Source: an uncultured Collinsella sp. (GTDB taxonomy: Bacteria; Actinomycetota; Coriobacteriia; Coriobacteriales; Coriobacteriaceae). From it: 40,602 bases of DNA. Positions 39,436-40,602 of the stretch are shown in pieces. The first letter of the stretch is position 1. Every line of letters starts with the position of its first letter. Location: contig CAUBTS010000007.1 of the NCBI GenBank assembly GCA_958438955.1, positions 1 through 40,602 of the forward strand. The letters are read 5' to 3'. The position numbers and the translations under genes are program-made. The notes under the pieces are model-generated. The model was not told the DNA's origin and did not search any database. It saw only the letters and a program-made list of their open reading frames with translations.

Positions 39436-40473
39436 GTGGAAGGCATGGATCAGCAGACAAGGAATGGTCGTTCGGCGAGCGCGGCAGAGGTTGCGGCGCT
39501 CGCTGGCGTGAGCCGCCAGACTGTGTCTCGCGTGGTCAACGGTATGCCCAACGTGACGGAAAAGACGCGCAAGCGTGTGCTGGCCGCCATGGAAGAGCTG
39601 GGCTTTCGTCCCAATTTTGCTGGAGCGGCGTTGCGCGGCGGGTCGTATCGTTCTATTGGCCTGTGCATGTACAACATCACACGTGTCGGTAACCTGGCGA
39701 CGCTCGAGGGTATCATGCAAGCGGCGCGCGAGCACGATTTTGCCGTCACTATGATCGAGATGGGCGGCGACAAGCCCTATGCACTTGCCGATGCCTCGCG
39801 CCGCATGGTCGAGCGACCCGTCGACGGTATGATTCTCAACATGAACCGCATGGCTCCCGATTTTGAGGAGTTTGTTCCCCAGCCGGGAGTGCGAACGGTC
39901 ATCCTGTCCATGTATGCGCATCCGCGCTGCACGACGATCGACTCCGACCAGTATGGTTCGTGCGAGCTGTTGACCAATTATCTGCTGGAACATGGTCACT
40001 CGAATATGCGGTTTGTGGCGGGTCCGGAAAACTCGATTTCCTCGCGTTTTCGTGAGGCCGGTTGGCGCGATACGCTGGGTCGTGCTCATGTCGATGCCGC
40101 TCCGATGCTGCGTGGCGATTGGAGTGCGGACAGTGGGTACGCCATGGGCGAGCGGATTGCGGCCGAGGTGCTTGCCGGCGGGTCGCAGACGCCGACTGCC
40201 GTGCTTGCGGCAAATGACCAGATGGCGCTGGGCGTTATCGCCGCGCTCGAGAACGCGGGCCTGTCCGTGCCCGACGACGTGAGCGTGGTTGGTATCGACG
40301 ACGCACTCGAGGGACTTGTTCCTCACAATCGGCTGACGACGCTGCGATTTGATTTGCGCGGTGTCGGTAAGCTTGCGTTTGAGGCGGCGATTGGAGAGAG
40401 CTCGTCTATCGAGGCGATTCATGTGCCGAGCACGCTGGTCGAACGCTCGACTGTTAGGGACATACGGGGTTAG
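39436..40473 (+). CDS. LacI-family repressor of module 2
   Basis: 345 residues from GTG 39436, the position equivalent to the GTG start of the module 1 repressor; ATG 39445 has a ribosome site that is too close. HTH: ASAAEVAALAGVSRQTVSRV, VNGMPNVTEKTRKRV, hinge FAGAALRGGSYRSIG. Sensor domain: IGLCMYNITR, VDGMILNMNRMAPD, HPRCTTIDSDQYGSCELLTN, AANDQMALGVIAALENAGLSVPDDVSVVGIDD. It likely represses lacG-lacE module 2 and itself through three ATGAGCACGT sites. A repeat unit starts 14 bp after the stop, as after the module 1 repressor. Confidence 0.9.
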   Translation: MEGMDQQTRNGRSASAAEVAALAGVSRQTVSRVVNGMPNVTEKTRKRVLAAMEELGFRPNFAGAALRGGSYRSIGLCMYNITRVGNLATLEGIMQAAREHDFAVTMIEMGGDKPYALADASRRMVERPVDGMILNMNRMAPDFEEFVPQPGVRTVILSMYAHPRCTTIDSDQYGSCELLTNYLLEHGHSNMRFVAGPENSISSRFREAGWRDTLGRAHVDAAPMLRGDWSADSGYAMGERIAAEVLAGGSQTPTAVLAANDQMALGVIAALENAGLSVPDDVSVVGIDDALEGLVPHNRLTTLRFDLRGVGKLAFEAAIGESSSIEAIHVPSTLVERSTVRDIRG

Positions 40474-40487
40474 GTCCTACTCCGTTT

Positions 40488-40545
40488 GTCTCGATTTGTA
40501 ACAGGTAGACGGTCAAAAGCGGGCTACGTGTTACAGATTTAGATT
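40488..40545. repeat. Palindromic repeat unit F (type 1)
   Basis: Arms TCTCGATTTGTAACA and TGTTACAGATTTAGA; interior TAGACGGTCAAAAGCGGGCT. Preceded by CTCCGTTT, 14 bp after the LacI stop. Confidence 0.8.
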
Positions 40546-40568
40546 CTTCGGAAAGAGCAATCCTGTTC

Positions 40569-40602
40569 GTCTCAATCTGTAACAGCTAGGACCAAAAAAC
40601 TC
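40569..40602. repeat. Palindromic repeat unit G (type 2, cut by window end)
   Basis: Left arm TCTCAATCTGTAACA and interior CTAGGACCAAAAAACTC, 81 bp after unit F; the right arm is beyond the window. Confidence 0.75.

Noticed and set aside
35398..40602. CRISPR array
   Set aside because: The 80-bp period is regular, but the units vary, are palindromic over their full length, the spacers recur instead of being unique, arrays have two or three units, and no cas genes are present.

Overview
The window reads as chromosomal DNA of a high-GC, Gram-positive gut anaerobe of the class Coriobacteriia, most likely Collinsella or a close relative. This is inferred from gene content and style: GC-rich coding with strong GC3, AT-rich intergenic islands, mannose-family and lactose-family PTS systems, a long-form hibernation factor, and a tmk-holB-ricT-comF housekeeping block. 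There is no rRNA or other marker to prove the genus.

Region 1 (1-13433) is mostly housekeeping on the + strand: the end of thymidylate kinase, DNA polymerase III delta prime, RicT with a long basic tail, ComF, and a large uncharacterised protein. A 750-bp gap follows, holding a 225-bp foldback repeat and a region that looks like a promoter-driven structured RNA. Next come a solute-binding lipoprotein, hibernation factor HPF and a DegV protein. A compact cluster then encodes a beta-hydroxyacid dehydrogenase with a His/Cys-rich tail, a small membrane protein, a HEAT-like protein and an NAD-type isocitrate dehydrogenase, followed by a membrane-anchored SurA-like protein.

Region 2 (13467-25231) begins with a small HTH/DUF2975 pair on the - strand and a 700-bp regulatory gap. 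It then carries an amino-sugar locus: mannose-family PTS IIA, YajC, IIB, IIC and IID; a GntR/UTRA repressor; AgaS; NagA; a flavodoxin; a LacX-like epimerase; a LacC-type tagatose-6-phosphate kinase; a nagA 3' fragment; and a YhcH-family protein. Read together: N-acetylgalactosamine (or a related sugar) enters as GalNAc-6-P, NagA deacetylates it, AgaS deaminates and isomerises it to tagatose-6-P, and LacC phosphorylates that to tagatose-1,6-bisphosphate. No aldolase is seen. Two DasR/NagR-like operators (14925-14940, 19218-19233) tie the PTS and agaS to the GntR protein.

Region 3 (25247-30528) is mixed: an unrecognised protein, tRNA-Thr(CGT), a stand-alone PTS IIB whose phosphorylated His is replaced by Tyr, a second foldback repeat, galM divergent from a DeoR repressor, and a Fic protein with an elaborate symmetric operator.

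Region 4 (30583-40602) carries two beta-galactoside modules, each with a LacE-type IIC-IIB, a LacG-type 6-phospho-beta-glycosidase and a divergent LacI repressor with its own operators. Gene order differs between the modules and no IIA(Lac) gene is present. The module boundaries carry a striking family of about 58-bp palindromic repeats in short arrays with an 80-81-bp period.
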